DNA of 46,048 nucleotides from an uncultured Plesiomonas sp. (GTDB lineage: Bacteria; Pseudomonadota; Gammaproteobacteria; Enterobacterales; CAMTGL01). The stretch is from NCBI GenBank assembly GCA_947071955.1, contig CAMTGL010000001.1, forward strand, positions 1 to 46,048. The letters are read 5' to 3'. The position numbers and the translations under genes were made by a program. Positions 24,369 through 34,006 of the stretch are shown here, in pieces. Under the pieces are notes generated by a model. The model searched no databases. It saw nothing but the letters and a program-made list of their open reading frames with translations, and was not told the origin of the DNA. Positions within the stretch are counted from its first letter, which is position 1; the number at the start of each line of letters is the position of its first letter.

Positions 24369-26180
24369 GTGATTGAGAATCTGCGTAATATCGCCATCAT
24401 TGCCCACGTTGACCACGGTAAAACCACCCTGGTTGATAAGCTGCTGCAACAATCCGGCACCCTCGGAGAGCGTAATGACGCGACCGAACGTGTAATGGAC
24501 TCCAACGATCTGGAAAAAGAGCGTGGAATTACCATTCTGGCTAAAAACACCGCCATCGAGTGGAACGGATACCGCATTAACATCGTTGACACCCCGGGTC
24601 ACGCCGACTTCGGTGGTGAAGTAGAGCGTGTGATGTCGATGGTAGATTCCGTACTGTTGCTGGTAGATGCAATGGACGGCCCGATGCCACAAACTCGTTT
24701 CGTAACCCAAAAAGCGTTTGCTTATGGTTTGCGTCCGATCGTGGTTATCAACAAGGTTGACCGTCCGGGCGCACGCCCTGATTGGGTTGTTGATCAGGTA
24801 TTTGACCTGTTTGTTAACCTGGGTGCGACCGATGAACAACTGGACTTCCCAATTGTTTATGCTTCAGCACTGAACGGTATCGCCGGTCTGGAAACTGACG
24901 AAATGGCTGACAACATGACGCCATTGTTCGAAACCATCGTTAAGCACGTGCAGCCGCCACAAGTTGAGATGGAAGCACCTTTCCAGATGCAAATCTCTCA
25001 GCTCGATTACAACAACTATGTTGGTGTTATCGGTATCGGTCGTATCAAGCGTGGTTCTGTGAAGCCGAACCAGCAGATCGTTATCGTTGATAGCGAAGGC
25101 AATCGTCGTAACGGTAAAGTCGGTAAAGTTCTGGGCCACATGGGTCTGCAACGTATCGAAGCTGAAGTGTGTGAAGCGGGCGATATCATCGCTATCACCG
25201 GTTTAGGCGAGCTGAATATCTCTGATACTCTGTGTGACCCTACTGCCGTTGAAGCACTGCCAGCACTGACTGTTGATGAACCAACCGTTACCATGTTCTT
25301 CTGTGTAAACACCTCGCCATTCTGTGGCCGCGAAGGTAAGTTTGTGACTTCACGTCAGATCCTTGACCGTCTGCGTAAAGAGCTGGTACACAACGTTGCA
25401 CTGCGTGTTGAAGAGACTGAAGATCCAGATGCATTCCGTGTATCAGGCCGTGGTGAATTGCACCTGTCTGTTCTGATTGAAAACATGCGTCGTGAAGGTT
25501 ACGAGCTGGCGGTATCCCGTCCGAAAGTAATTTTCCGTGATATCGATGGCCGTAAACAAGAGCCATTCGAGCAAGTGACTCTGGACATCGAAGAGCAGAA
25601 CCAAGGTTCTGTGATGGAAGCGATGGGTCTGCGTAAGGGTGAAATGCGCGACATGATCCCTGATGGCAAGGGCCGTATCCGTTTGGATTACATCATCCCT
25701 AGCCGTGGCCTGATCGGTTTCCGTACCGACTTCATGACCATGACTTCTGGTACTGGCCTGCTGTACTCCAGCTTCAGCCACTATGATGACGTGCGTCCGG
25801 GCGAAATCGGTCAGCGTATCAACGGTGTTCTGATCTCTAACGGTACCGGTAAAGCACTGGCTTACGCACTGTACAGCCTGCAAGATCGTGGTCGCCTGTT
25901 CTTGGGTCACGGTACTGAAGTTTACGAAGGTCAAATCATCGGTATTCACAGCCGTTCTAATGACCTGACTGTAAACTGTCTGCAAGGTAAGAAGCTGACT
26001 AACATGCGTGCTTCTGGTACAGACGAAGCAACAACGCTGGTTAGCCCTATCAAGATGACGCTGGAGCAAGCTCTGGAATTCATCGATGATGACGAACTAG
26101 TAGAAGTAACGCCACAAAGCGTTCGTATTCGTAAGAAACACCTGACCGAAAACGACCGTAAGCGTGCACACCGTAAGTAA
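24369..26180 (+). CDS. typA: Translational GTPase TypA/BipA
   Basis: The 603-residue ribosome-binding GTPase has the EF-G-like layout. The G domain is at 1-200 with AHVDHGKTT (G1), RGITI (G2), DTPGHADFGG (G3) and NKVDRPGA (G4). A beta-barrel domain, EF-G III/V-like domains and the BipA-specific C-terminal domain ending HLTENDRKRAHRK follow. It aids 50S assembly and growth in the cold and under stress. Translation starts at GTG 24369 (VIENLRN aligns with MIEKLRN in E. coli). It is divergent from glnA as in E. coli. The codon choice looks strongly optimised, fitting a highly expressed gene. Confidence 0.98.
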   Translation: MIENLRNIAIIAHVDHGKTTLVDKLLQQSGTLGERNDATERVMDSNDLEKERGITILAKNTAIEWNGYRINIVDTPGHADFGGEVERVMSMVDSVLLLVDAMDGPMPQTRFVTQKAFAYGLRPIVVINKVDRPGARPDWVVDQVFDLFVNLGATDEQLDFPIVYASALNGIAGLETDEMADNMTPLFETIVKHVQPPQVEMEAPFQMQISQLDYNNYVGVIGIGRIKRGSVKPNQQIVIVDSEGNRRNGKVGKVLGHMGLQRIEAEVCEAGDIIAITGLGELNISDTLCDPTAVEALPALTVDEPTVTMFFCVNTSPFCGREGKFVTSRQILDRLRKELVHNVALRVEETEDPDAFRVSGRGELHLSVLIENMRREGYELAVSRPKVIFRDIDGRKQEPFEQVTLDIEEQNQGSVMEAMGLRKGEMRDMIPDGKGRIRLDYIIPSRGLIGFRTDFMTMTSGTGLLYSSFSHYDDVRPGEIGQRINGVLISNGTGKALAYALYSLQDRGRLFLGHGTEVYEGQIIGIHSRSNDLTVNCLQGKKLTNMRASGTDEATTLVSPIKMTLEQALEFIDDDELVEVTPQSVRIRKKHLTENDRKRAHRK

Positions 26181-26249
26181 TCCCTGCGGATTAGTTATTG
26201 CGTGTTCTGCATCCTAAAATGTAGTTATTATGTTTTGGGTGATGAGAAA

Positions 26250-26278
26250 GAGGATGCCTACGGGTGTCCTCTTTTTTT
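26250..26278 (+). terminator. Intrinsic terminator after typA
   Basis: GAGGATGCC (26250-26258) pairs with GGTGTCCTC (26263-26271), two G-U pairs included, around a TACG loop, and seven T follow. Confidence 0.88.
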
Positions 26279-26378
26279 ATCTAAAGGAAGCACGGTCAAG
26301 CATATGATTGACGGTAGGGCATGATGTGATGACAGCATGCGATAACAAATAAAATTGCAACCGATGAGGAAAAGAGCG

Positions 26379-27263
26379 ATGTATAAAGGGTTACAGCCGA
26401 CCACCTGGTGGCAGAATCGGGGCTTTTTCCGTCTATTATTGCGCCGCAGTGGTGAGAGCCGTTTGACGATCACCGCCGGTTATCTTGCCTATGTGACGCT
26501 GCTTTCACTGGTTCCACTGGTGACGGTGATTTTTTCGGTGTTTACCGCTTTTCCGGTCTTTGTCGGGATCACCGATCAGGTAAAACATTTTGTATTCAGT
26601 AATTTTGTACCGGCGACCGGTGATGTGGTACAAAATTATCTCGATCAGTTTGTGTCGAATTCTAGCAATATGAGTGCAGTGGGCATTATTGCGCTGGTGG
26701 TGACCTCTTTACTGCTGATTTCTGCGGTAGATAAAGCGTTAAATGCTATCTGGCGCAGTAAGCATCGCCGTCCGGTGATGGTGTCATTTGCTGTGTATTG
26801 GATGATTTTGACGTTAGGCCCGCTGTTGGCGGGGGCCAGTTTAGTGACCAGTTCGTATCTGTTATCGCTTAAATTGCTGACAGATACGGGTATTAACGGG
26901 GTGCTGGATAACCTGTTGGTGCTGTTGCCGATGATTTTGTCTGCGCTGTCATTTTGGTTGTTGTACGGTGTGGTACCGACTGAGCGGGTGTCGACGTTGC
27001 ATGCATTAAGTGGTGCGCTGTTTGCGGCATTGCTGTTTGAGGTGAGTAAAAAAATCTTTACATTGTATATTGCCTTTTTCCCGTCGTATCAGTTGATTTA
27101 CGGTGCATTGGCGGTGATCCCTATCTTATTTGTTTGGGTTTATCTGAGCTGGTGTATTGTGTTGTTGGGTGCTGAGGTAACGGCCACGCTGGGTGAATGG
27201 CAAACGCAAAAGCAGATGGCAGGTTCAGACTCAGATCCACAAACAGAGGCGGATAACGTGTAA
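26379..27263 (+). CDS. yihY: YihY family inner membrane protein
   Basis: The 294-residue protein has about six membrane segments and YihY blocks LAYVTLLSLVPLVTVIFSVF, KHFVFSNFVPATGDVVQ, SFAVYWMILTLGPLLAGASL and PSYQLIYGALAVIPILFVWVY. The family was once called ribonuclease BN, but that activity belongs to another protein; the real function is unknown. The ATG at 26379 has GAGGAAAAG in front and is preferred over 26355 and 26364. It is followed by pip and dtd; in E. coli yihY is next to dtd. Confidence 0.92.
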   Translation: MYKGLQPTTWWQNRGFFRLLLRRSGESRLTITAGYLAYVTLLSLVPLVTVIFSVFTAFPVFVGITDQVKHFVFSNFVPATGDVVQNYLDQFVSNSSNMSAVGIIALVVTSLLLISAVDKALNAIWRSKHRRPVMVSFAVYWMILTLGPLLAGASLVTSSYLLSLKLLTDTGINGVLDNLLVLLPMILSALSFWLLYGVVPTERVSTLHALSGALFAALLFEVSKKIFTLYIAFFPSYQLIYGALAVIPILFVWVYLSWCIVLLGAEVTATLGEWQTQKQMAGSDSDPQTEADNV

Positions 27264-27333
27264 CTGAAAGTGTGTTCACCACGGCGTTCTTCACGGTGCC
27301 TCCATGGTATTTTCCATGGTATAGGGAGTTGTT

Positions 27334-28293
27334 ATGTTTCATTTGTATCCACCTATTCATCCGTTTGCAAGCGGCTTCATTCGCCGTGGTGAACACCAAG
27401 TTTATGTTGAGCAGGCCGGTAATCCGCAGGGTATTCCGGTGCTGTTTGTGCACGGCGGCCCCGGTGCGGGGTGCAGTGAACAGAGCCGGCGTTTTTTTGA
27501 TCCCGCCCGTTTTCATATTATTTTATTTGATCAGCGCGGTTGTGGCCGTTCATTGCCGTACGGCAGTTTGCAGGATAATCATCCACAGGCGCTGATTGAT
27601 GATATGGAAGCGATCCGTGAATCGCTCGATGTATCGCAGTGGATGCTGTTTGGCGGGTCATGGGGTAGTACGTTAAGTTTATTGTATGCGATTGCCCACC
27701 CACAGCGTGTCAGTGCGATGGTACTGCGCGGTATTTTCCTTTCCCGCCAACAAGATTTTGATTGGCTCTACAGCCCGCAGGGCGGTGCCAGTCTGGTTTT
27801 TCCTGAGCATTACCAGCAGTTTATTGCGCCACTTGGCGGTGTGACCGATAGTGAGCAGGTGTTGGAGGGTTACTGGCAACGTCTGAGTTCGGATAATGAG
27901 TTAGAGCGCAGTGCCGCAGCAAAAAGCTGGGCGTTGTGGGAAGCGCATTTGATGCAGTTGCTGCCAGATCCGACGGTGTGGGAGCAGATGAGTAATTTGC
28001 AGCATGCGGTCGCGCTGGCGCGGTTGGAGTGCCACTATTTTCGTGCTGCGACACGCTTGCCTGAGAATTTTATTGTGCAGAATGCGGCAGTATTGCAGGC
28101 GATACCGGTGCGTATTGTGCATGGCCGTTACGATATGATCTGCCCCTTTGAGAATGCGTGGCAGTTATGTCAGGTCTTACCGCAGGCGGCGTTGCAGGTG
28201 GTGCCGAATGCTGGCCACAGCAGTATGGAGCCGGGGATCACCGACGGGTTGATTCGGGCTCTGCTTGAGCTAACGGAGGCGTACCCGCTGTAG
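27334..28293 (+). CDS. pip: Proline iminopeptidase
   Basis: The 319-residue alpha/beta hydrolase (peptidase family S33) releases N-terminal proline from peptides. The oxyanion motif HGGPG (40-44), the nucleophile elbow GGSWGS (Ser 109), Asp in HGRYDMICP and His in NAGHSSMEP are all present. GGGAG lies before the ATG. It sits between yihY and dtd, where E. coli has no pip gene, so the order differs locally. Length is typical for the family (310-320 aa). Confidence 0.93.
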   Translation: MFHLYPPIHPFASGFIRRGEHQVYVEQAGNPQGIPVLFVHGGPGAGCSEQSRRFFDPARFHIILFDQRGCGRSLPYGSLQDNHPQALIDDMEAIRESLDVSQWMLFGGSWGSTLSLLYAIAHPQRVSAMVLRGIFLSRQQDFDWLYSPQGGASLVFPEHYQQFIAPLGGVTDSEQVLEGYWQRLSSDNELERSAAAKSWALWEAHLMQLLPDPTVWEQMSNLQHAVALARLECHYFRAATRLPENFIVQNAAVLQAIPVRIVHGRYDMICPFENAWQLCQVLPQAALQVVPNAGHSSMEPGITDGLIRALLELTEAYPL

Positions 28294-28332
28294 TTACCGA
28301 TTTGGGTCTTTCAGAAAAAGAGAGTGATTAGG

Positions 28333-28767
28333 ATGATTGGATTGATTCAGCGTGTGCGTGAAGCACGGGTCGAGGTTGACGGGCAAGTGGTCGGGGAGAT
28401 TGGCCACGGGCTGCTGATTTTGCTGGGTGTGGAAAAAGAGGATGATGAGGCGAAAGCGCGTCGTCTGGTTGATCGGGTGTTGGGTTATCGCATTTTTGAT
28501 GATGCCGATGGCAAGATGAATCTGAATGTGCAGCAGGCCGGTGGCAGTGTGTTGGTGGTTTCCCAATTTACGCTGGCAGCCGATACCCAAAAAGGGATGC
28601 GCCCGAGCTTTTCATCAGCGGCTTCGCCACAACAGGCAGAGGCGTTGTACGACTATTTCAGTGCCTGTTGCCGTGAAAAAATCAATACGGCACAGGGGCA
28701 GTTTGCCGCTGATATGCAGGTGAGCTTGCAAAATGATGGCCCAGTGACTTTTTGGTTGCAGGTGTAG
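28333..28767 (+). CDS. dtd: D-aminoacyl-tRNA deacylase
   Basis: The 144-residue enzyme (E. coli 145) hydrolyses D-aminoacyl-tRNAs, protecting translation from D-amino acids. The active-site signatures are present: GGSVLVVSQFTLAADT, containing the SQxxL catalytic block, and the NDGPVTFWLQV cross-subunit Gly-Pro motif at the C-terminus. The ATG at 28333 matches the E. coli start; an in-frame GTG at 28324 would add three residues. pip ends 39 bases upstream, and yiiD starts 47 bases downstream, so they may be co-transcribed. Confidence 0.96.
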   Translation: MIGLIQRVREARVEVDGQVVGEIGHGLLILLGVEKEDDEAKARRLVDRVLGYRIFDDADGKMNLNVQQAGGSVLVVSQFTLAADTQKGMRPSFSSAASPQQAEALYDYFSACCREKINTAQGQFAADMQVSLQNDGPVTFWLQV

Positions 28768-28814
28768 CCGGTATCCGGCAGATGGTTTCTCTATTGTAAA
28801 AGAGGGCGACAAGG

Positions 28815-29753
28815 ATGTATCGCTTAAGTACTCCGCTGACTGAAGAGGCGCTGCAGCGCTATTACCATTTTCGCTGGCAGATGCTGCGTGAGCCGTTACG
28901 TCAGCCGGTAGGATCAGAGCGCGATGGCTATGATGCCTGCGCACATCATCAGATGGTGGTGGATGATCAAGATAATCCGGTCGCGATTGGGCGGGTCTAT
29001 ATCAATGCCGATGATGAGGCAGCGATCCGCTTTATGGCCGTTGATGCAAATTTACGCGGGCGCGGGTTGGGTACGCTGGTGGCGATGGCGCTGGAGTCGG
29101 TTGCCCGCCAAGAGGGGGCAAAACGGGTGGTGTGCAGCGCTCGTGAGGAGGCGGTGCCTTTTTTTACTCAGCTGGGCTATCAGAATCAAGGTGAGATCCA
29201 AGCGGGGCTGACCACCCCGGTACGGCACTTTTTGATGATAAAACCGCTGCCGGATATGGATGCCATTTTACACCGGCCGGACTGGTGTCAGCAGTTACAG
29301 CAGGCGTGGTATCAGTCCATTCCGATCAGTGAAAAAATGGGGGTGAAGATTGTGCAGTACACCGGACAGCGTTTTGAAACAACGCTACCGCTGAATGCCA
29401 ATTTGAATCCGCATGATTCGGTGTTTGCTGGCAGTCTGTTTTCACTGGCAACGCTAACCGGTTGGGGGCTAATTTGGCTGCTGCTACGTGAGCGTAATCT
29501 GGGTGGAGAGATTATTCTGGTGGATGCGCATATCCGTTATCCGCAGGCGGTGCGTAACCGTCCGCGGGCGGTGGCGGATCTGAATGATTTAGGTGGCGAT
29601 CTGGATCGTCTGGCACGCGGACGCAAAGCCCGCGTACAGATGAAGGTGCGCCTGTTGACCGATGAGTCGCAAGGCGCGGTGTTTGTCGGGACTTATATGG
29701 TGCTGCCAGCCGGTACACACTCGGGCACTCCGCTGACTGAGCTGCTACTCTGA
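28815..29753 (+). CDS. yiiD: YiiD: GNAT domain fused to thioesterase-like domain
   Basis: The 312-residue protein has an N-terminal GNAT acetyltransferase-like domain (about 1-150; AIGRVYINADDEAAIRFMAV, GRGLGTLVAMALE). It is joined to a C-terminal hot-dog domain (about 165-305; NPHDSVFAGSLFSLATLTGWGL, IILVDAHIRYPQAV). This is the E. coli YiiD architecture. From memory, E. coli YiiD was reported as a malonyl-ACP decarboxylase that helps to prime fatty acid synthesis; I take this as likely but did not verify it. The start has a ribosome site and aligns with MYHLRVP of YiiD. The last 61 bases overlap the convergent yicH gene. Confidence 0.9.
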   Translation: MYRLSTPLTEEALQRYYHFRWQMLREPLRQPVGSERDGYDACAHHQMVVDDQDNPVAIGRVYINADDEAAIRFMAVDANLRGRGLGTLVAMALESVARQEGAKRVVCSAREEAVPFFTQLGYQNQGEIQAGLTTPVRHFLMIKPLPDMDAILHRPDWCQQLQQAWYQSIPISEKMGVKIVQYTGQRFETTLPLNANLNPHDSVFAGSLFSLATLTGWGLIWLLLRERNLGGEIILVDAHIRYPQAVRNRPRAVADLNDLGGDLDRLARGRKARVQMKVRLLTDESQGAVFVGTYMVLPAGTHSGTPLTELLL

Positions 29754-31792
29754 TAGTACTCATTATCTGCTGTTGTATCAGAGCCATTAACCGCATTTTG
29801 TGCTGATGTTGCGATTGTTTCGATGCGGGTTAGTGGGGTATGCCAGATACGGGTAAGCCGCTGGCAGTTGATACGGTTATCGAGTTGCAGTTGCAGACGG
29901 TTCGGTTCGGCAGTGGGGCTGAGCGGTGGCGGTGCTAATGAATAACTGCCGCTGATCTTCCCTTGCAGTTGATCGCCGCTAAAGGCCGCATTTTGTACCC
30001 ATATCTGCCCCTTTTCTGCTCGTAGGTGCAGTTGCAGATTTTTCAGCAGGGTTTGTTGCCCCTCAAGCGTGGATTGTGCAATCCACTGATCGGGTATCGG
30101 TGAGCGTTGAGCTTGTGACCACAGGCTTGGGGCATTAATCCCGCGCAACAGTGCCTGATCGGTGGTCAGTTGCAGCTCTCCGCTGAGTGATTGCCGCACG
30201 TTATCAGCCGTGAGTAGATTGGCTTGCAGATTGAGGTTCAGGTTGCCGATCCCGCGCAGTGGCAGGGTTTGCCAGCCCCACTGTTGCAGGCTGTCGAGTG
30301 CTATCTGCTGGCCACTCAGTTGCAGGCTGGCAGGCCACTTATCACGTTGCAGCAGTGTGCCACTTCCTTCAAGTAACCCCTTTCCGGTAAATGCACTGAA
30401 ATCACGTAAGGTCACTGCGCCATTATCGGCTTGCAGATCAACGGCGACATTGCGCATATCCACTTTATTGACCGTTGCTGCACGGGCACTGGCGCGTAAG
30501 CTGCCACGCCATAATCCCCAGTGCTGTTGCTGTGCTAGCTGTAGGTTGCTGCCATTGGCGTTAAGCGCGGTGAACTGAAAAGGCCGCAGCGGGTTTATAT
30601 CCACCAATAAGTTGTTGTTTAGCTCTAGCTTTAATACGTTAATTTGGCTGAATACGGCAGGTAGCGGGTGGGTTAGCCACTGTGCCCATGTCGCTGGAAT
30701 ACTGTACTCAATGCCGCTAATGCCAAGTTGATCCCACTGTAGTGTTTGATCGGCTGCACGCCAACTGCCGTAGCCGTTAATCAGGCCGTTTTCAAAGCGG
30801 GTACTAAAGTCATCAATGGTGATGCCGTCGGCGGTAAAACTGAGGCGCAGTGCCGGTTCACGCAGGTGTAGATCGCCCCGCACCCGATCAAGTGCGGTCA
30901 TGCTCAGTTGGCCATCGTGTGATGACCATGTGCCTTGGCCGATTTGCAGGTTGTTGAGGCTAAGATCAAGGTCGTTGACTGACCAGTCATTGCCTTCAAC
31001 CCGCGCGCCGACAATATCGGCCCGTTGCAGGGTAAGAGGGGGCAATATTTGCCAGTAGCGGCTTAGTAGCGCAGGTAGACGGTTATCTTGTAGGCGCAAG
31101 CGGGTCAGGCGCAGCGCATTGATCGTCCATGCCCCTTGTGTGCTGCGCTCGGCGGCCGCGGTAATTTGCCCTTGTAGTGTATCGGCACCAAAATCATCAA
31201 TGCTCAGTTTTCCCTGTTGCCAGCGGCCTTGTAAAAAGAGGTTGTTCAGGGTCAGTTCGCCCAGATCAAATTGGGGGGATGAGAGCTCAAAGCGGGCATT
31301 TTCCCCCAAAAAGCTCTGCTGATCTGGGTTAAACGGGGTGATACCACCGTTAACCGGATGGGCTGTCAGCGGTATATCGGCTACTCGACTGCTGATAGCC
31401 ATGTTGTCGAGCTGAAGTTGTTGAGCGTACAAAAATGAGCCGCTTGCTGGTTTTAACAGCGCGGGCAGCCGCAGTTCACCCTCTTGTAGCAGGATTTTTT
31501 GCCAGTGTAGCGGGTGCAGCAAAGTGCGTAAATTTAGGGTCAGCGTGACCTGCCTAGCATCGAGCAGTGGTGTGCCTTGCTGGGCTAAACGTACCTCTGT
31601 CAGGCGAATTTGGCGCGGTGACAGCGGGCTGTGCTGAATGCCGGTCAGTGAGAGTTGGTACGGTGTGTACGCTGAAATCCAGCGGCTGACCCGTTCGGCA
31701 CCCAGCGGCGTTTGCAGCAGTGCATATGCCAGTATGATGACCAGCAGAAACAGGATCAACAGTGTGGCCAGAAATTTTGTCAGTATCTTCAT
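29693..31792 (-). CDS. yicH: AsmA-family inner membrane-anchored protein, YicH-like
   Basis: The 699-residue protein has one N-terminal membrane anchor (about 5-27) and a long periplasmic AsmA-like, beta-rich part. YicH blocks are clear: LLQTPLGAERVSRWIS, VNGGITPFNPDQ, NDWSVNDLDLSLNN and LSAFTGKGLLEG-type segments. AsmA-like proteins are thought to move lipids between membranes; the role of YicH is unknown. It is longer than the E. coli protein I remember (569 aa) at the C-terminus. ATG 31792 was chosen because it begins the anchor; a TTG at 31816 is possible. The 3' end overlaps yiiD by 61 bases. Confidence 0.88.
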   Translation of the reverse strand: MKILTKFLATLLILFLLVIILAYALLQTPLGAERVSRWISAYTPYQLSLTGIQHSPLSPRQIRLTEVRLAQQGTPLLDARQVTLTLNLRTLLHPLHWQKILLQEGELRLPALLKPASGSFLYAQQLQLDNMAISSRVADIPLTAHPVNGGITPFNPDQQSFLGENARFELSSPQFDLGELTLNNLFLQGRWQQGKLSIDDFGADTLQGQITAAAERSTQGAWTINALRLTRLRLQDNRLPALLSRYWQILPPLTLQRADIVGARVEGNDWSVNDLDLSLNNLQIGQGTWSSHDGQLSMTALDRVRGDLHLREPALRLSFTADGITIDDFSTRFENGLINGYGSWRAADQTLQWDQLGISGIEYSIPATWAQWLTHPLPAVFSQINVLKLELNNNLLVDINPLRPFQFTALNANGSNLQLAQQQHWGLWRGSLRASARAATVNKVDMRNVAVDLQADNGAVTLRDFSAFTGKGLLEGSGTLLQRDKWPASLQLSGQQIALDSLQQWGWQTLPLRGIGNLNLNLQANLLTADNVRQSLSGELQLTTDQALLRGINAPSLWSQAQRSPIPDQWIAQSTLEGQQTLLKNLQLHLRAEKGQIWVQNAAFSGDQLQGKISGSYSLAPPPLSPTAEPNRLQLQLDNRINCQRLTRIWHTPLTRIETIATSAQNAVNGSDTTADNEYYQSSSSVSGVPECVPAGSTI

Positions 31793-31915
31793 AATGGGTA
31801 ATTGATGATAAGCCAAGGGTTATGCACCTGCTGATAACAGGGGCGCTTTCTGTCTACTCTTCCGTGTTTGCTTTTTATTGCTGTTCTGTTGTTGGCTGTG
31901 GTGAGCCATTACTCG

Positions 31916-32155
31916 TTACTGAGTGCTCAGCTCCGCCGGATGCCGGTTGAGTGGCGACATGCCTGCCTGTGCGTAGGCACGTGCCAGACGTATATTGAGC
32001 TGCGGTGATGCGCCTGATTGCTGGTGTACGTGCTCAAGGCAGCGGATCGCTAGGTGTAGCAAGTCTTGCTTGAGCAGCAGATCAGACAAAAACAGGAGCT
32101 CTTCCGGTGCGCGCTCTTTGAGTATCTGGTTGAGTAGGGTGAAATTATCGGACAT
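31916..32155 (-). CDS. Small protein of unknown function between xanP and yicH (79 aa)
   Basis: An excellent ribosome site, GGAGGATCT, stands directly before the ATG at 32155, so this short gene is probably translated. The 79-residue product is helical, with the pattern LLNQILKERAPEELLFLSDLLLKQDLLHLAIRCLEHV and LNIRLARAYAQAG, which looks like one and a half TPR-type helix pairs. No signal peptide or membrane segment is seen. I recognise no family. E. coli has xanP directly next to yicH with no gene between. A 13-bp hairpin upstream separates it from xanP. Confidence 0.65.
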   Translation of the reverse strand: MSDNFTLLNQILKERAPEELLFLSDLLLKQDLLHLAIRCLEHVHQQSGASPQLNIRLARAYAQAGMSPLNRHPAELSTQ

Positions 32156-32310
32156 AGATCCTCCGTGAGTGCACCTTGACGCGTGCATGGCTCTTCCGTA
32201 AGTCAGGTATGCTGATTTTATCAACAGTCTGCCTGTTTCTGCTGAGAGTTACTAGCCTTGTTGCATGTTGTTATCGGTTATGCGGGATGTGCGCAAATAG
32301 CGCTAAAGTT

Positions 32311-32343
32311 GATTGACTCACCGTTAAAGGCGGTGAGTCAATC
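32311..32343 (-). terminator. Strong hairpin downstream of xanP
   Basis: A 13-bp perfect stem (GATTGACTCACCG at 32311-32323 with its complement at 32331-32343) has a 7-base loop. On the minus strand it is followed by AACTTTAG rather than a clean T tract. It probably ends or stabilises the xanP message. Confidence 0.55.
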
Positions 32344-32416
32344 GTGGTAAGCAAAGGGAAAAGGTAACTACGTTGTGTTGCTGAACGATTTTACTGATTC
32401 ACGTTATCGATTCATG

Positions 32417-33877
32417 TTACTGCTCTGTTGAGCGAGCAGTGAGAGTGCTTTTTACTGTCTGAGGCTGCTGAGTTGAACCCTCTTCAGGCAACTCTTGCGG
32501 CAGAATTAAATTCAGCGCAATGGCGGTAAAACCGCCAGCCGCAAGGCCAGATGAGAGTACCGAGCGCAGCCAGTCAGGGGCAAATTGCAGGATTTGTGGC
32601 TGTTGGGCCACGCCTAATCCCATGGCCAGTGAAATGGCAATAATCAGTACGGCACGGCGGTCGAGCTGCTCACGCGCGATAATCCGCACACCGGCGGCAG
32701 CAATGGAACCAAACATCACAATGGTTGCGCCGCCCAGTACTGGTTCGGGAATGCTCAGTACCCAGTTGGCGATTGAAGGAAATAGGCCAAGTAGCGTCAG
32801 CATTGCGGCTACTGCATAACCGACATAGCGGCTGGCAACGCCGGTCATCTGGATCACGCCGTTGTTCTGGCTAAATGTTGAGTTAGGGAAACTGTTGAAA
32901 ACGCCGGCCAGTGCTGAGTTAACACCATCAGCCAGCACGCCGCCTTTGATGCGGCGGATATATACCGGCCCGCTGACCGGCTGCTCAGAGACCTCAGAGG
33001 TGGCGGTAATATCACCAATCGCTTCGAGCGAGGTGACTAAAAATACCAGTACCAGCGGCAGCAGTAAGCTCCAATCAACGCTCAGACCATAGTAGAGTGG
33101 CGTTGGCAGCATCAGTAATGGCGCATCGTGCGGAACACTGGGTAGCATGTTCAATGCCCATGCCACCAGATAACCGGCACCCATGGCAATCACCAGTGAA
33201 GCAACCCGTAAATAGGGGTTACGCTGGCGGTTAAGCAGTACAATCAGCCCGATAACTACACCGGCCAGCAGCAGATTTTTCGGGCTACCAAAACTGCCAT
33301 CACTGAGCGCGCCAAAACCGCCGCCAATCGAGACTAAACCTACTTGAATTAGCGTCAGACCAATTAAGGTCACGACAATGCCCGAGACCAGTGGGGTAAT
33401 CACTTTTTGCGCCAGATGCAAAATCCGCGATAACAGCACTTCACTGAATGAGGCCAGAATGATTGTGCCAAATAGTGCTGCCATCATGGTCGGCACATCT
33501 GCGCCGCCCTGTTTTAATGCCAGCCCTCCGGCAATAATTGGGCCAAGAAAATTGAAACTGGTGCCCTGAATTGAGAGTAAACCTGAACCCATTGGCCCGA
33601 CAGTGCGAATAGTCAGAAAAGAGGCGAGGCCTGAAACAAACAGTGACATGCTGATGATGCGCTGGGTATCGGCGACTGGCAGGCCAAGGGCCTGACAAAT
33701 CAGCAAGGGTGGCGTGATAACGGCCACAAACATCGCCAGTAAGTGCTGACCGGCAGCAAACAGGGTTTGTGGCAACGGTGGGCGATCATCGAGACGATAA
33801 ACCAGATCGGGGTTATGTCGGGTGGCAGGTGCAGGAGTGGTATCGATGTGTTCCGGTTCGATAGCTTGTGAGCTCAT
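32417..33877 (-). CDS. xanP: Xanthine permease XanP, NCS2 family
   Basis: The 486-residue proton symporter imports xanthine across the inner membrane. It matches E. coli XanP (YicE) closely: DRPPLPQTLFAAGQHLLAMFVAVITPPLLICQ at the N-terminus, the substrate-site block LSIQGTSFNFLGPII, the TATSEVSEQPVSGP segment, and the NCS2 signature NNGVIQMTGVASRYVGYA. About 14 membrane segments are expected. It lies downstream of recG as in E. coli, though gltS is missing here. A PurR operator sits about 130-145 bases upstream, suggesting purine repression. Confidence 0.96.
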   Translation of the reverse strand: MSSQAIEPEHIDTTPAPATRHNPDLVYRLDDRPPLPQTLFAAGQHLLAMFVAVITPPLLICQALGLPVADTQRIISMSLFVSGLASFLTIRTVGPMGSGLLSIQGTSFNFLGPIIAGGLALKQGGADVPTMMAALFGTIILASFSEVLLSRILHLAQKVITPLVSGIVVTLIGLTLIQVGLVSIGGGFGALSDGSFGSPKNLLLAGVVIGLIVLLNRQRNPYLRVASLVIAMGAGYLVAWALNMLPSVPHDAPLLMLPTPLYYGLSVDWSLLLPLVLVFLVTSLEAIGDITATSEVSEQPVSGPVYIRRIKGGVLADGVNSALAGVFNSFPNSTFSQNNGVIQMTGVASRYVGYAVAAMLTLLGLFPSIANWVLSIPEPVLGGATIVMFGSIAAAGVRIIAREQLDRRAVLIIAISLAMGLGVAQQPQILQFAPDWLRSVLSSGLAAGGFTAIALNLILPQELPEEGSTQQPQTVKSTLTARSTEQ

Positions 33878-34006
33878 GCTAGATTCCAGTGATCATGAAA
33901 GTGAGAAAACAGTGTGATGTATGAAGTCCACAATGATTGATTGTGGTTAGTGCATTAACGCGGGTATGGCTAGATATGGCGCGCATTTTAACGTGATCAC
34001 CACAAA

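Noticed and set aside
25443..26069. 208-aa frame antisense to typA
   Set aside because: Shadow of the highly biased typA codons; low-complexity T/Q/H-rich product without family features.
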